DNA from: Hydrogenoanaerobacterium sp032017025
GTDB taxonomy: Bacteria > Bacillota > Clostridia > Oscillospirales > Ruminococcaceae
Direction of reading: 5' to 3'
Assembly: GCF_032017025.1 (NCBI RefSeq)
Contig: NZ_DALZQO010000009.1
Location: 47,346 to 111,345, forward strand
Length of the DNA: 64,000 bases
The first letter of the stretch is position 1. Each line of letters starts with the position of its first letter. The position numbers and the translations under genes were made by a program. The notes beneath the pieces were generated by a model, which was not told the origin of the DNA, searched no databases, and was given only the letters and a program-made list of their open reading frames with translations. This document shows positions 26,438 through 34,945 of this stretch, piece by piece.

Positions 26438-27793
26438 TTAGCGATGCTCCTTTTTAATATAATCGCGTGTCAGGGTAAAAACCACGCCGGAAAGCCCCAG
26501 AATACCGATTAGGTTGGGCACTGCCATCAGTCCGTTTAAGGTATCTGAAATGCTCCATACAGTCTCCAGCTGTGTGACTGCCCCCACGGGGATGAGCAAA
26601 ATGAACAGGTAACGGTACACCCATGCTGCAAGCGGGCTGCCGCCTGTAAGGTGGCGCAAGCTTGCTTCGCCGTAATAGCACCAGCCCAGCATTGACGAAA
26701 TTGCGAAGAACACCAGCGAAACTGATACAAATACGCCCCCAAGGCTGCCCAGCGAATGCGAGAACGCCGCGGAGGTCATAGCACCGCCCTCCAGTGGCAG
26801 TTCAAGCACACCCGTGGTGAGCAGCACCAGAGCGGTAAGCGTGCAGCACACCAAGGTATCGGCAAACACTTCAAACATACCCCACATGCCCTGCTGAACG
26901 GGGCTGTCGGTATCGGCGGCAGCATGTGCAATGGGTGCGCTACCAAGCCCGGCCTCGTTCGAGAACACCCCGCGCGCAAAGCCGTAATGCATGGCCCTGG
27001 CAATGCTGTAGCCGCCGCAGCCGCCCAGAGCAGAGCGCGTGTTAAATGCACCTTGTACAATTTGAGAGAGCGCGTCGGGCACCGCCATAATATTTTTACC
27101 GATTACGATGAGTGCAAACAGGATGTAAAGCACGGACATGAGCGGAATGGTAAGCTCGGTGATAGTTGCGATGCGGCGCAGCCCGCCGACTACAATCAGC
27201 CCTACGACAGCAGCTGCTGCAACGCCCGATACCCATACCGGAATTGAAAAGCTTGCCAGCATTGCGCCTGAAATTGCGTTTGCCTGCGTCATGTTGCCAA
27301 TGCCAAAGCTTGCGGTAACGCACAGCAGTGAAAACACCCAAGCCAAAACAGGTGCGTGCAACCCTTTGCTTAAATACAGCATGGGGCCGCCGTAATGCGC
27401 CCCGTTTTTATCGGTACCCCGGAATTTTACAGCAAGCACAACCTCGGCGTATTTCGTCATCATACCGAACAGTGCGCTGACCCACATCCAAAAAATTGCC
27501 CCTGCCCCGCCCAGAGAGATTGCGGTTGCAACCCCTGTGATATTTCCCACACCCATGGTGCCAGCAAGTGCGGTGGAAACCGCCTGAAGCGGAGAGATTC
27601 CCTTACGGCTTTTGTCCCTTCTTCTACTGAAGATACCCCCAAGCGTCACGCGAAGCATGCACCGGAAATGAGTAAACTGGAAAAAACCCGTACAAAGCGA
27701 AAAGTATACGCCCGTACCAATCAGAAGAATAAGCATGGCGGGGCCCCATACCACACCGTTAATACGTTGGTTGATTCTCAATAAAAAATCCAA
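26438..27793 (-). CDS. Alanine or glycine:cation symporter (AGCS family)
   Basis: AGCS proteins import alanine or glycine with sodium or protons. The 451-residue form has about eleven helices and the family segments TALAGTMGVGNITGVATAI, GGPMLYLSKGL and FSNEAGLGSAPIAHAA. The start is assigned to TTG (27793-27791 on the minus strand), because a perfect AGGAGG lies seven bases upstream and the family N-terminus begins at this point; the frame is open 35 codons further but those residues have no helix and contain the leader hairpin. A YdcF-type gene follows. The 5' leader has two unusual hairpins that may sense amino-acid supply. Confidence 0.9.
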   Translation of the reverse strand: MDFLLRINQRINGVVWGPAMLILLIGTGVYFSLCTGFFQFTHFRCMLRVTLGGIFSRRRDKSRKGISPLQAVSTALAGTMGVGNITGVATAISLGGAGAIFWMWVSALFGMMTKYAEVVLAVKFRGTDKNGAHYGGPMLYLSKGLHAPVLAWVFSLLCVTASFGIGNMTQANAISGAMLASFSIPVWVSGVAAAAVVGLIVVGGLRRIATITELTIPLMSVLYILFALIVIGKNIMAVPDALSQIVQGAFNTRSALGGCGGYSIARAMHYGFARGVFSNEAGLGSAPIAHAAADTDSPVQQGMWGMFEVFADTLVCCTLTALVLLTTGVLELPLEGGAMTSAAFSHSLGSLGGVFVSVSLVFFAISSMLGWCYYGEASLRHLTGGSPLAAWVYRYLFILLIPVGAVTQLETVWSISDTLNGLMAVPNLIGILGLSGVVFTLTRDYIKKEHR

Positions 27794-28060
27794 GCCGCCG
27801 CCTCCTCTATATTGATTCATCTCCTGCTTGGATTTGAAACCACTGTCCCAAATCCAAGGTACAAGGGGCTCTATGCTTTTACATAAAAACCCTTGCACTT
27901 GAACAAATCAAAAATACCGTCGATCTCTCGCTGCTGTTGTATTTTTAATTTGTTCAGCAGGCATTCTATAGCACTTTATAAAACTATATGAAAACGGTAA
28001 GTAAAAAAGACGGAGGTAAATTTTTCAGCCATATTGTTATTCTCAGCCGAAAAAGCAATA
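27794..28060 (-). promoter_or_regulatory. Structured leader of the amino-acid symporter
   Basis: Two strong hairpins lie ahead of the symporter. Near the gene, CTTGGATTTG (27827-27836) pairs perfectly with CAAATCCAAG (27849-27858). Further out, 27901-27917 pairs with 27939-27955 with 16 of 17 Watson-Crick matches. No glycine or T-box sequence was recognised; the T-box GGGTGG core is absent. The remaining bases to 28060 are AT-rich without a clear feature. Confidence 0.5.
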
Positions 28061-28088
28061 AAAAAAGAGGCGCCTCAGCGCCTCTTTT
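28061..28088 (-). terminator. Terminator of the VOC protein gene
   Basis: On the minus strand an 11-bp stem (28088-28078 with 28073-28063, loop of four) ends in a T-run. Confidence 0.85.
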
Positions 28089-28097
28089 GTAAACATA

Positions 28098-28469
28098 TCA
28101 ATCTCTTTGGGGGACTACCTCCAGCCAATAGCCGTCGGGGTCGGAAATAAAGTAGATGCCCATAGCGGGGTTCTCAAAGCAGATGCAATCCATCTCTTTG
28201 TGTTTTGCATGTGCCGCTTCCATATCATTGGTGGTGAACGCGAGGTGAATTTCATTGTCTCCCAGGTTGTACGGGTCCTGACGGTCACGCAGCCATGTCA
28301 GCTCAAGCTGATAGTTCTCATTCTCATCTGTGAGATAAACCAGAATAAAACTACCGTCCTCCGCGTTTTTACGCCGTGCCTCATGCAACCCGAGCGCTTC
28401 TTTGTAAAAAGCAAGAGATTTCTCCAAATCTAAAACGTTCAGATTGTTGTGTGCAAAATGAAACTTCAT
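28098..28469 (-). CDS. VOC/glyoxalase family protein
   Basis: A 123-residue protein of the vicinal oxygen chelate fold, with one start strand (FAHNNLNVLDLEKSLAFYKE) and the paired metal-binding half ending ISDPDGYWLEVV. Family members include glyoxalase I, which turns the hemithioacetal of methylglyoxal and a thiol into a lactoyl thioester. Candidate metal ligands are His7 and Glu55 in the first half and His75 and Glu117 in the second, the normal arrangement. Glyoxalase I is the likeliest role, but fosfomycin or dioxygenase relatives share the fold. AAAGGAG precedes the ATG. Transcribed alone. Confidence 0.85.
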   Translation of the reverse strand: MKFHFAHNNLNVLDLEKSLAFYKEALGLHEARRKNAEDGSFILVYLTDENENYQLELTWLRDRQDPYNLGDNEIHLAFTTNDMEAAHAKHKEMDCICFENPAMGIYFISDPDGYWLEVVPQRD

Positions 28470-28581
28470 AGGTGATGCTCCTTTCTGTATGCTACAGCAA
28501 TTGCCAATGCTTACTTTTCCGGTTTACTACCAAAAAAGCTATAATGCTATTGTACAGAAAAGGCCGGTGTTTTTCAACCCG

Positions 28582-28914
28582 CTAGCTTGTATAATCTTCA
28601 ATTAATGCCACCAGCTCGGAATAATCTTTTGCTGCAACGCCATTTTTAAGTTGCCCGCGGTCAAAATCGGGCAGACTTTGAATATACACATCGAATATCA
28701 GGTCTGGGTCGGTAGCACCACGGTGAAAAACAGCAAGCCTGCCGCGGTAATCTTTTAGTAAATATTCGTAGTCGGCAGAGTTTTCAATCGGCACTGCTTG
28801 GGCCTCCTGATTCATGGGGACGGGCTGATTGGGCGTCGACCACTTTACAAGGGCAAAGCTTAGTGCCACAGCGGCAACAAGAGATAGCATGGTGACAGGT
28901 AATCCTGTGCGCAT
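28582..28914 (-). CDS. BofC C-terminal domain-like protein
   Basis: A 110-residue protein with one N-terminal helix (about residues 6-24) that anchors or exports it, a short linker and a domain that reads YEYLLKDYRGRLAVFHRG ... FDVYIQSLPDFDRGQL ... EDYTS. That pattern matches the C-terminal domain of BofC, a forespore secreted regulator of the SpoIVB-driven checkpoint for sigma-K processing. The N-terminal BofC domain is missing, as in several clostridial proteins. A sporulation role is inferred only. ATG 28914 is used with AGGGA seven bases upstream; the TTG before it is not. Confidence 0.65.
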   Translation of the reverse strand: MRTGLPVTMLSLVAAVALSFALVKWSTPNQPVPMNQEAQAVPIENSADYEYLLKDYRGRLAVFHRGATDPDLIFDVYIQSLPDFDRGQLKNGVAAKDYSELVALIEDYTS

Positions 28915-29092
28915 CAAAGCGTCCCTACCTTTCTGATAAAACTTATTTTAACCCTATTCTGGGCGAAAAACAAAAAAGCTATGCAAACAACAAAAAATTT
29001 ATCTTAATATCAATTTATTGCGAAATGTGCTGTATGAAAAAATTTTGACAGCCAATTCCTTTTAAAAAAATTAACATTTAAGTTTTGGAATA

Positions 29093-29101
29093 TGGTATAA
29101 T
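29093..29101 (+). promoter_or_regulatory. Extended -10 promoter of the class A PBP gene
   Basis: TGGTATAAT, a perfect -10 box with the TGn extension, lies about 30 bases before the start codon. The -35 region is weak, with TTAACA at a 19-base spacing. Confidence 0.55.
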
Positions 29102-29131
29102 ACTAGAGAATACAAGGGGGCGAAAAAACCT

Positions 29132-31594
29132 ATGGGTTCTAATAACAATTTGCCGGAACGTCCGCGGCGTCCTGTGAATCCAAATGCACAGGGCAACAGA
29201 AATGCAGCGGGCAGCCAAAACAATACAAATCGTCCTCCCCGCAAAAAGCCGCAAAGTATGTCGGTAATGCAGGGAGTAAAAGGCACGCTTTCCATCATTG
29301 GAAAAACGTTTGTCACCATTTTTTTGATTATGGTAATCACAGGTTCTATTGTGGCATCGGTGATGACGGTGTACATTGTAAACTTTCTCGATGACCAGAC
29401 CGAATTTGATCTGCGTAACCTGGAACTGAACTACACAACCACATTATATGCACAAAACGCCGAAACGGGTGAAGATTACCCGCTACAGGTGATAAAAGGC
29501 AACGAAAACCGAATTTGGGTAGATTTTGATAAAGTTCCAAAGGAGATGCAGCTTGCCGTAATGGCAGCCGAGGACAAACGCTTTCAGACACATCAAGGTG
29601 TTGACTGGAAGATGACCTTTAAGGCGTTTCTCAACATGGTTGTGGGCGGTGAAACAACGGGCGGTTCAACCATAACGCAGCAGCTGATCAAAAACATTTC
29701 GGGCGACAAGCAGGTGCGTATCGACCGTAAGCTTAAGGAAATCTTTCGTGCATTGGCACTTGAGAAAGAGTATTCCAAGGACGATATTATGGAAGCGTAC
29801 CTGAATACGGCCACAACGGGCAACAACGTATATGGCGTACAGGCGGCTGCAAACCTGTTCTTTGATAAAGATGTAGGTGAATTGGATACTGCCGAATGTG
29901 CGGCTATTATTGCGATTACGCAAAACCCCAGCAAATATGAGCTGCTTGGCCATGAGGAAAACAACCGAGTCAGGCGTAAATATGTGCTCGACAATATGCT
30001 GGATATTGAGCTGACCATGCTCAAAGCAAGGCTTGACGGAAAGGCCAAAACCGAGTATGGCCCTGTAGTTGGCGGAAGAATTAGCCAAAGTGAGTATGCG
30101 GCCGAGAAAAAAGCGCTCGAAGCAAAATATGAGGCTGCCAAAAATCAAGAGCTTGTCATCAAATCCAGCACGGCGCAACAAACCCGTTCCGATATTTACA
30201 CTTATTTCGTCGATTATGTAATTGAAGAAGTCATCAGCGATATGTGCACCCAGCTTGGCTATGAAAAACAGGCAGCGTGGGACCTAGTGTACAACGGCGG
30301 TCTCTCCATCTACACCACAGTTGATGAGAAAGTTCAGAATATTCTCGATGAAAGATTTATTACTAACGAAATCAACTACGACCCGCAGAAATCCATTTTT
30401 CAAAAAGTAACCGGCTATTACATCACCAATGGCGGAAAGGCATACGGCAACAGCCTTGGCGACAAGCAGCCGCAGTCTGCCATGGTAATTATGGATTATC
30501 AAGGCAACATCAAGGGTATTGCGGGCGGCAGGGGTGAAAAAACCGGTGACCGTACCTTTAACCTTGCCACCGACGGCGTACGCCAGACAGGTTCATCGAT
30601 CAAGCCGATTTCGGTTTATGCCCCTGCACTCGACCTTGATCTAATACATTGGTCTTACCTAACCGACGACAGCCCGTTCGGCTATCTCGTCAATGGGCAG
30701 CTTGTTCGCGCTTCCGATGTGATAAAAACTGTGGAAGAAGAGGACGAGGATGGAAATATTGTTGAGAAAAAGGTGGTAGCGGGTACTCCGTGGCCTACTA
30801 ACTATTACAACAGATACGACGGTATGCTCACAATCGACAGAGCGATTCAGAACTCGGTTAATACCATTGCCGTCAAAACGTTGGATATGCTCACCCCGCA
30901 GGTGTCGTTTGACTTCCTTAAAAATAACCTGAATATCAATACGCTCGACCCAAAGCACGACATCGACTATTCTCCGCTTGCTTTGGGCGGCATGAGCGGC
31001 GGTATTTCGGTACTGGATATGACAGCGGCGTTCCAGATATTCGGCAACGGAGGGCTCTATTATGAGCCGCATTCCTACACCAAGGTGGTGGATAACCAAG
31101 GCAACGTTCTTTTGGAAGCAGACGATGTGCCGAGGCGTGTTATTTCTGAAGACACCGCCGAAGTGATGAACAAACTACTGCAAAGCGTGGTAACCGGCGG
31201 TACAGGCTCTAATGCAAGGCTGAGTAATCTCCCCACCATGGGTAAAACCGGTACCTCCAGTATGGATAAGGACCAATGGTTTGTTGGCGGAACGCCATAT
31301 TATGTCTCGGGCGTGTGGTTTGGCTACGACAAAGAAAACGCAGGCATTCCAAGATACAGCCCCTATCCGCCGCCACAAATTTGGCAGCGTGTTATGTCAG
31401 AAGTAAGCAAAGGTCAGGCGAACAAGGCGTTCCCAACCAGCGGCGGTGTAGTTCAAAAGGCATACTGCACCGAATCGGGCGATCTTGCAACGCCATCCTG
31501 CCCCAAAACTGCAAACGGTTGGTATAAAGAGAGCGCTCTTCCCGGCAACTGCACCCTCCACAGCGGTGCAATTGAGTCCGAAGAGATTCGCTAA
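29132..31594 (+). CDS. Class A penicillin-binding protein (PBP1A family)
   Basis: A bifunctional peptidoglycan synthase, 820 residues. The N-terminus is Asn-, Pro- and Arg-rich and cytoplasmic (about 1-48), followed by one helix (about 55-80). The GT51 glycosyltransferase shows AAEDKRFQTHQGVDW with catalytic Glu147 and GGSTITQQLIKN. The transpeptidase shows SSIK with Ser488, SVN in IQNSVNTIA and KTGTS. The C-terminal part after residue 760 is Cys-containing (AYCTESGDLATPSCPK, then NCTLH), so a disulphide in the extracellular domain is possible. It stands alone between an extended -10 promoter and a terminator. Confidence 0.95.
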   Translation: MGSNNNLPERPRRPVNPNAQGNRNAAGSQNNTNRPPRKKPQSMSVMQGVKGTLSIIGKTFVTIFLIMVITGSIVASVMTVYIVNFLDDQTEFDLRNLELNYTTTLYAQNAETGEDYPLQVIKGNENRIWVDFDKVPKEMQLAVMAAEDKRFQTHQGVDWKMTFKAFLNMVVGGETTGGSTITQQLIKNISGDKQVRIDRKLKEIFRALALEKEYSKDDIMEAYLNTATTGNNVYGVQAAANLFFDKDVGELDTAECAAIIAITQNPSKYELLGHEENNRVRRKYVLDNMLDIELTMLKARLDGKAKTEYGPVVGGRISQSEYAAEKKALEAKYEAAKNQELVIKSSTAQQTRSDIYTYFVDYVIEEVISDMCTQLGYEKQAAWDLVYNGGLSIYTTVDEKVQNILDERFITNEINYDPQKSIFQKVTGYYITNGGKAYGNSLGDKQPQSAMVIMDYQGNIKGIAGGRGEKTGDRTFNLATDGVRQTGSSIKPISVYAPALDLDLIHWSYLTDDSPFGYLVNGQLVRASDVIKTVEEEDEDGNIVEKKVVAGTPWPTNYYNRYDGMLTIDRAIQNSVNTIAVKTLDMLTPQVSFDFLKNNLNINTLDPKHDIDYSPLALGGMSGGISVLDMTAAFQIFGNGGLYYEPHSYTKVVDNQGNVLLEADDVPRRVISEDTAEVMNKLLQSVVTGGTGSNARLSNLPTMGKTGTSSMDKDQWFVGGTPYYVSGVWFGYDKENAGIPRYSPYPPPQIWQRVMSEVSKGQANKAFPTSGGVVQKAYCTESGDLATPSCPKTANGWYKESALPGNCTLHSGAIESEEIR

Positions 31595-31602
31595 GCGTAA
31601 AA

Positions 31603-31640
31603 AATCCCCTTTATCCGTTTGGATAGAGGGGATTATTTTT
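31603..31640. terminator. Terminator between the PBP and second AI-2E-type gene
   Basis: A 14-bp stem (31603-31616 with 31621-31634, one G-T pair) around GTTT, followed by ATTTTT on the plus strand and an A-run on the other side, so it serves both genes. Confidence 0.85.
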
Positions 31641-32724
31641 GTTTGGGTGGAATTTCCCACAGGTGGACCCTGCCGGTGTCGTTTAAAAATTTTAAGATTA
31701 AAACGAAGATTGGTGCTAAAAACATGCCTACCGCGCCAAACAGCTTAAGCCCGAAAAACATAGAGGTGATGATGACAAGTGGGGGGAGACCGATGTTATC
31801 CCCCACAATTTTAGGCTCAATGAGGTTGCGTACTACGGTGATGACCCCGTACAATGCCAGCAGACCAATGCCAAGAAATTTGTCACCCTGTGCAAAGGAA
31901 AGCACCGACCACGGGATAAGAATAAGCCCTGTGCCGATGGCAGGCAGCAGGTCTGCCACCGCAATGCCCACCGCCCAATAGATACTGCCCGGTACACGAA
32001 GCAGCCCCAGCCCCGCCCAAACCTCTGTAAATGTGATGAGCAGCAGCAGCAAATATGCTTTCGCGTATTTGAACACCGTTGTCACAAGAAAATCTTTGAG
32101 TGCGAAAAGCGTTTTACGGTGCTGTTTGGGTACCAATCGTGCCAAAAAGCTTACGACGTTGGTATAATCCATTGAGATAAAAAACGACGAAAGAATCGTA
32201 AATAAAAATGTAAGCATAAATGCGGGGATTGCCTTTACAATCGAGCCAATCGATTCGATAAGACGGTCGGAAACACCGCTGATGAAGTTGCCTAGCTGTT
32301 CGGTAATCATATCGGAAAGGTTTGCGAATTGTGCGCCCAACTCGGGAAAGAACGGTTCGAGCAGAGCAGAGATTTGTGCGCTTAGGCTTGTTACGCTGGG
32401 TGCAATAATGGTATTATAGGTTTGTGGCAGTGAAATAAACAGCCCGCGCAAACCGGTTATCAGCCGCAGCAGCACCAGCCAAAGCAGTGCAAACAGTACG
32501 GTATAGGCGCAAAGCAGTACCATTATCGCGCAGAAACGGCGCGTAGCACTGGACATTCGGTACACAGCGTTCACAACAGGCTTTAGTGCAAATGCAATGA
32601 GAAAGCCCAGCACCAGCGGCAGTAGCCACCAAATTAAGTACTTTAATACAAAAAAAGTGAGTGCCAGCACAACCATTGTATACAACGTATTCACCAAAAA
32701 TTTAAGCTTGCCGTCCAGTGTCAA
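31633..32724 (-). CDS. AI-2E family transporter (YtvI type)
   Basis: The second AI-2E/YtvI protein of the window, 363 residues. It has the family layout: N-terminal helix pair (about residues 5-45), a third helix, a soluble segment with ELGAQFANLSDMITEQ, then the conserved helical end with EPKIVGDNIGLPPLVIITSM and FGAVGMFLAPIF. The TTG start (32724-32722 on the minus strand) has GGGGTG six bases upstream. The frame is open 56 codons further, but those residues lack any helix and match no relative, so they are excluded. YtvI is linked to sporulation in Bacillus; the substrate is unknown. Confidence 0.85.
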   Translation of the reverse strand: MTLDGKLKFLVNTLYTMVVLALTFFVLKYLIWWLLPLVLGFLIAFALKPVVNAVYRMSSATRRFCAIMVLLCAYTVLFALLWLVLLRLITGLRGLFISLPQTYNTIIAPSVTSLSAQISALLEPFFPELGAQFANLSDMITEQLGNFISGVSDRLIESIGSIVKAIPAFMLTFLFTILSSFFISMDYTNVVSFLARLVPKQHRKTLFALKDFLVTTVFKYAKAYLLLLLITFTEVWAGLGLLRVPGSIYWAVGIAVADLLPAIGTGLILIPWSVLSFAQGDKFLGIGLLALYGVITVVRNLIEPKIVGDNIGLPPLVIITSMFFGLKLFGAVGMFLAPIFVLILKFLNDTGRVHLWEIPPKQK

Positions 32725-32820
32725 AAATCTCACCCCGCTTTCTATCGATGCCTGCAGAACAGATGTGTTTTGCCACCGAAAGTTCGCATAATACGGACTT
32801 TTGCAAATGCGATTTGAAAA

Positions 32821-32850
32821 TTGTATTTGTTCAGTGAACATTATTATAAT
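32821..32850 (+). promoter_or_regulatory. Possible distal promoter with palindromic operator
   Basis: TTGTAT (32821-32826) and TATAAT (32845-32850) are 18 bases apart, pointing towards the hom operon, and the 13-base palindrome TGTTCAGTGAACA (32828-32840) fills the spacer. This may be an extra promoter with an operator, or an operator for the divergent AI-2E-type gene. The rest of 32725-33092 is AT-rich and holds no clear terminator or aptamer. Confidence 0.35.
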
Positions 32851-33092
32851 ATTCCTATCGGTGCCGTAATTATGAAGCGATAGATACCCCAAAAACAGGC
32901 AAGTAAAATTTTATTTCTTACAGAGATGCACTTTAGTGTGAATCTAACCAAAATTTAGCCTAGAAGTAAACAAATAATAGACGATAGCTTTATAACATTT
33001 TGAAAACGGAAGAGAACAGAAGGAAATCCAATGTATCTTTCGAAAATGCCCCATTATGAGGATGAATCTGGGATTATAAGCCGAATTCAAAA

Positions 33093-33121
33093 TTGTGCAA
33101 TGCGGCATAGAATGTTATAGT
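33093..33121 (+). promoter_or_regulatory. Sigma-A promoter of the ACT-hom-thrB unit
   Basis: TTGTGC (33093-33098), a 17-base spacer and TATAGT (33116-33121), about 44 bases ahead of the first start codon. Confidence 0.6.
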
Positions 33122-33164
33122 GTATATCACAACGATACAAATGTGCTTGGGAGGTGTACAAACA

Positions 33165-33605
33165 ATGGATAAGCCAAAGTTCCTTCTTGTGGATACGGAT
33201 GTACTGCCGGAGGTTTTTTTGAAGGTTGTTTTTGCCAAAAAAATGATTGCGCAGGGTAAGGCGAAAAGCTCAAGCGAGGCGGCAAAGCTTGCAGGTATTT
33301 CGCGCAGTGCTTTTTACAAATACAAAGATTGTGTGCAACAGTACAACAGCAAAATGAGTGATAACATTGTTACGATCTATGCAACACTTGCCGATGAGCC
33401 GGGAGTACTCTCCTCGGTGATTTCGCAGCTATACACCTCAGGTGCGAATATATTAACGCTCAATCAGAACATTCCGGTGGACTCGGTTGCGCATGTATCA
33501 ATTTCAGCAAAGATTAACTCGATTAACTGCACGGAGCAGGAGCTGGTTTTACAAATCAGAGCGCTTACCGGTGTAGTGGATGCAAAGCTGTTATCGGGCA
33601 GTTAA
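33165..33605 (+). CDS. ACT domain protein, PheB/UPF0735 type
   Basis: A 146-residue protein. The first 60 residues include a segment like a small helix-turn-helix (SSEAAKLAGISRSAFYKYKD), and the rest is an ACT domain that begins VTIYATLADEPGVLSSVISQL, the small-molecule binding fold of amino-acid enzymes. Relatives are annotated PheB or UPF0735 and often precede homoserine dehydrogenase; their role is probably amino-acid sensing and transcriptional control, but unproven. The ATG at 33165 has GGGAGG upstream. It is the first gene of the homoserine unit, which fits a local regulator. Confidence 0.85.
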   Translation: MDKPKFLLVDTDVLPEVFLKVVFAKKMIAQGKAKSSSEAAKLAGISRSAFYKYKDCVQQYNSKMSDNIVTIYATLADEPGVLSSVISQLYTSGANILTLNQNIPVDSVAHVSISAKINSINCTEQELVLQIRALTGVVDAKLLSGS

Positions 33606-33671
33606 CCAGAAAGCTTTTGCAAAAACGCAAGGGCACCTTTATTATTTTGTCTTAAATTGGAGGATAACGTA

Positions 33672-34916
33672 ATGTTGAATATAGCAGTTATGGGGCACGG
33701 TGTGGTTGGCTCAGGTGTGCTCGAAGTTTTCTATAAAAACCGTGCAAGTATGGAGCGCAAGGCAAACAAAGAGATGGATATTAAGTATGTACTGGACCTG
33801 CGTGAATTTTCGGATTTACCTTATGCAGATAAATTTATCAAAGATTTTGAGCTGATTGTCAATGATCCTGAAATCAGCATTGTAGTTGAGGTTATGGGCG
33901 GGCTTGACCCCGCCTTTACGTACGTGAAGCGTTGCCTGGAGGCGGGTAAAAGTGTTGTCACCTCGAACAAAGAGCTGGTTGCGGCAAAGGGCGCAGAGCT
34001 GCTGAAGGTTGCAAACGAGCATGATGTCAACTTCTTTTTTGAAGCAAGCGTTGGCGGTGGCATTCCCATCATCCGTCCCCTGCATGCCTGCCTTGTTGCG
34101 AATGAAATCGACGAGATTGCCGGTATTTTAAACGGTACCACCAACTTTATTTTAACGAAGATGATTCGCGAGCAGATGTCCTTTACAGATGCCCTTGCAT
34201 TGGCTCAGAAGCTTGGTTACGCAGAGCGCAACCCCGCCGCGGATGTGGAAGGGCACGATGCCTGTCGTAAAATCTGCATTTTGGCGTCCCTTGCCTTTGG
34301 CAAGCATGTGTACCCCGACGAGGTTTACACCGAGGGCATTACCGAGCTTACCCTTGAGGACGTGGAATACGCCAAAAACTGGGGCGGCGTCATCAAATTG
34401 ATCGGCCGGGCAAAACGTCTGCCCGATGGCAAGGTAGCCGCTATGGTTAGCCCTGCGTTTGTAAGCAGCGACAGCCAGCTTTCGAGCGTGGATGATGTGT
34501 TTAACGCAGTGTTGGTACGTGGCGATGCAACGGGTGATGTGGTGTTTTATGGCAAGGGTGCGGGCAAGCTACCCACCGCATCGGCTGTAGTGGCAGACAT
34601 TGTAGACGCGGCCAAGGCGGAGCACAGCAGCACCTCGCTGCGCTGGGAGGATAACCCCGCCCATAATACGGTCACCGATTACTTGGATGCCGAAGTGAGC
34701 ATGTATGTACGCATCGGCTACGACAACTTTGACAAAGCAACCAAAGTGATCGGCGATTTGTTCGGTGAGATAAAGCCTATCTACCGCAGCGGTATAGACG
34801 ATGAATTTGCGTTTATTTCGCCGGTTCTTACCGAGCGTGAGGTGAGCCAAAAGCTTGAGCAGGTTGCAGAGAAGGGCTTACAGGTGCTTGGCAAGGTAAG
34901 AGTGCTGGGCTATTAA
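33672..34916 (+). CDS. hom: Homoserine dehydrogenase
   Basis: It reduces aspartate semialdehyde to homoserine with NAD(P)H, feeding threonine and methionine synthesis. The 414-residue protein has the N-terminal dinucleotide loop AVMGHGVVGSGVLEV, the catalytic region with GILNGTTNFILTKM, ERNPAADVEGHDACRK, and a C-terminal domain of about 80 residues with the ACT-like regulatory fold, so threonine feedback is likely. The ATG at 33672 has GGAGG eight bases upstream. thrB follows after 29 bases. Confidence 0.95.
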   Translation: MLNIAVMGHGVVGSGVLEVFYKNRASMERKANKEMDIKYVLDLREFSDLPYADKFIKDFELIVNDPEISIVVEVMGGLDPAFTYVKRCLEAGKSVVTSNKELVAAKGAELLKVANEHDVNFFFEASVGGGIPIIRPLHACLVANEIDEIAGILNGTTNFILTKMIREQMSFTDALALAQKLGYAERNPAADVEGHDACRKICILASLAFGKHVYPDEVYTEGITELTLEDVEYAKNWGGVIKLIGRAKRLPDGKVAAMVSPAFVSSDSQLSSVDDVFNAVLVRGDATGDVVFYGKGAGKLPTASAVVADIVDAAKAEHSSTSLRWEDNPAHNTVTDYLDAEVSMYVRIGYDNFDKATKVIGDLFGEIKPIYRSGIDDEFAFISPVLTEREVSQKLEQVAEKGLQVLGKVRVLGY

Positions 34917-34945
34917 TCATTCCACAAAAAAGGGGCTATTGTTAT

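Noticed and set aside
27794..28060. Glycine riboswitch or T-box ahead of the AGCS symporter
   Set aside because: No glycine aptamer core or T-box GGGTGG sequence is visible on either strand.
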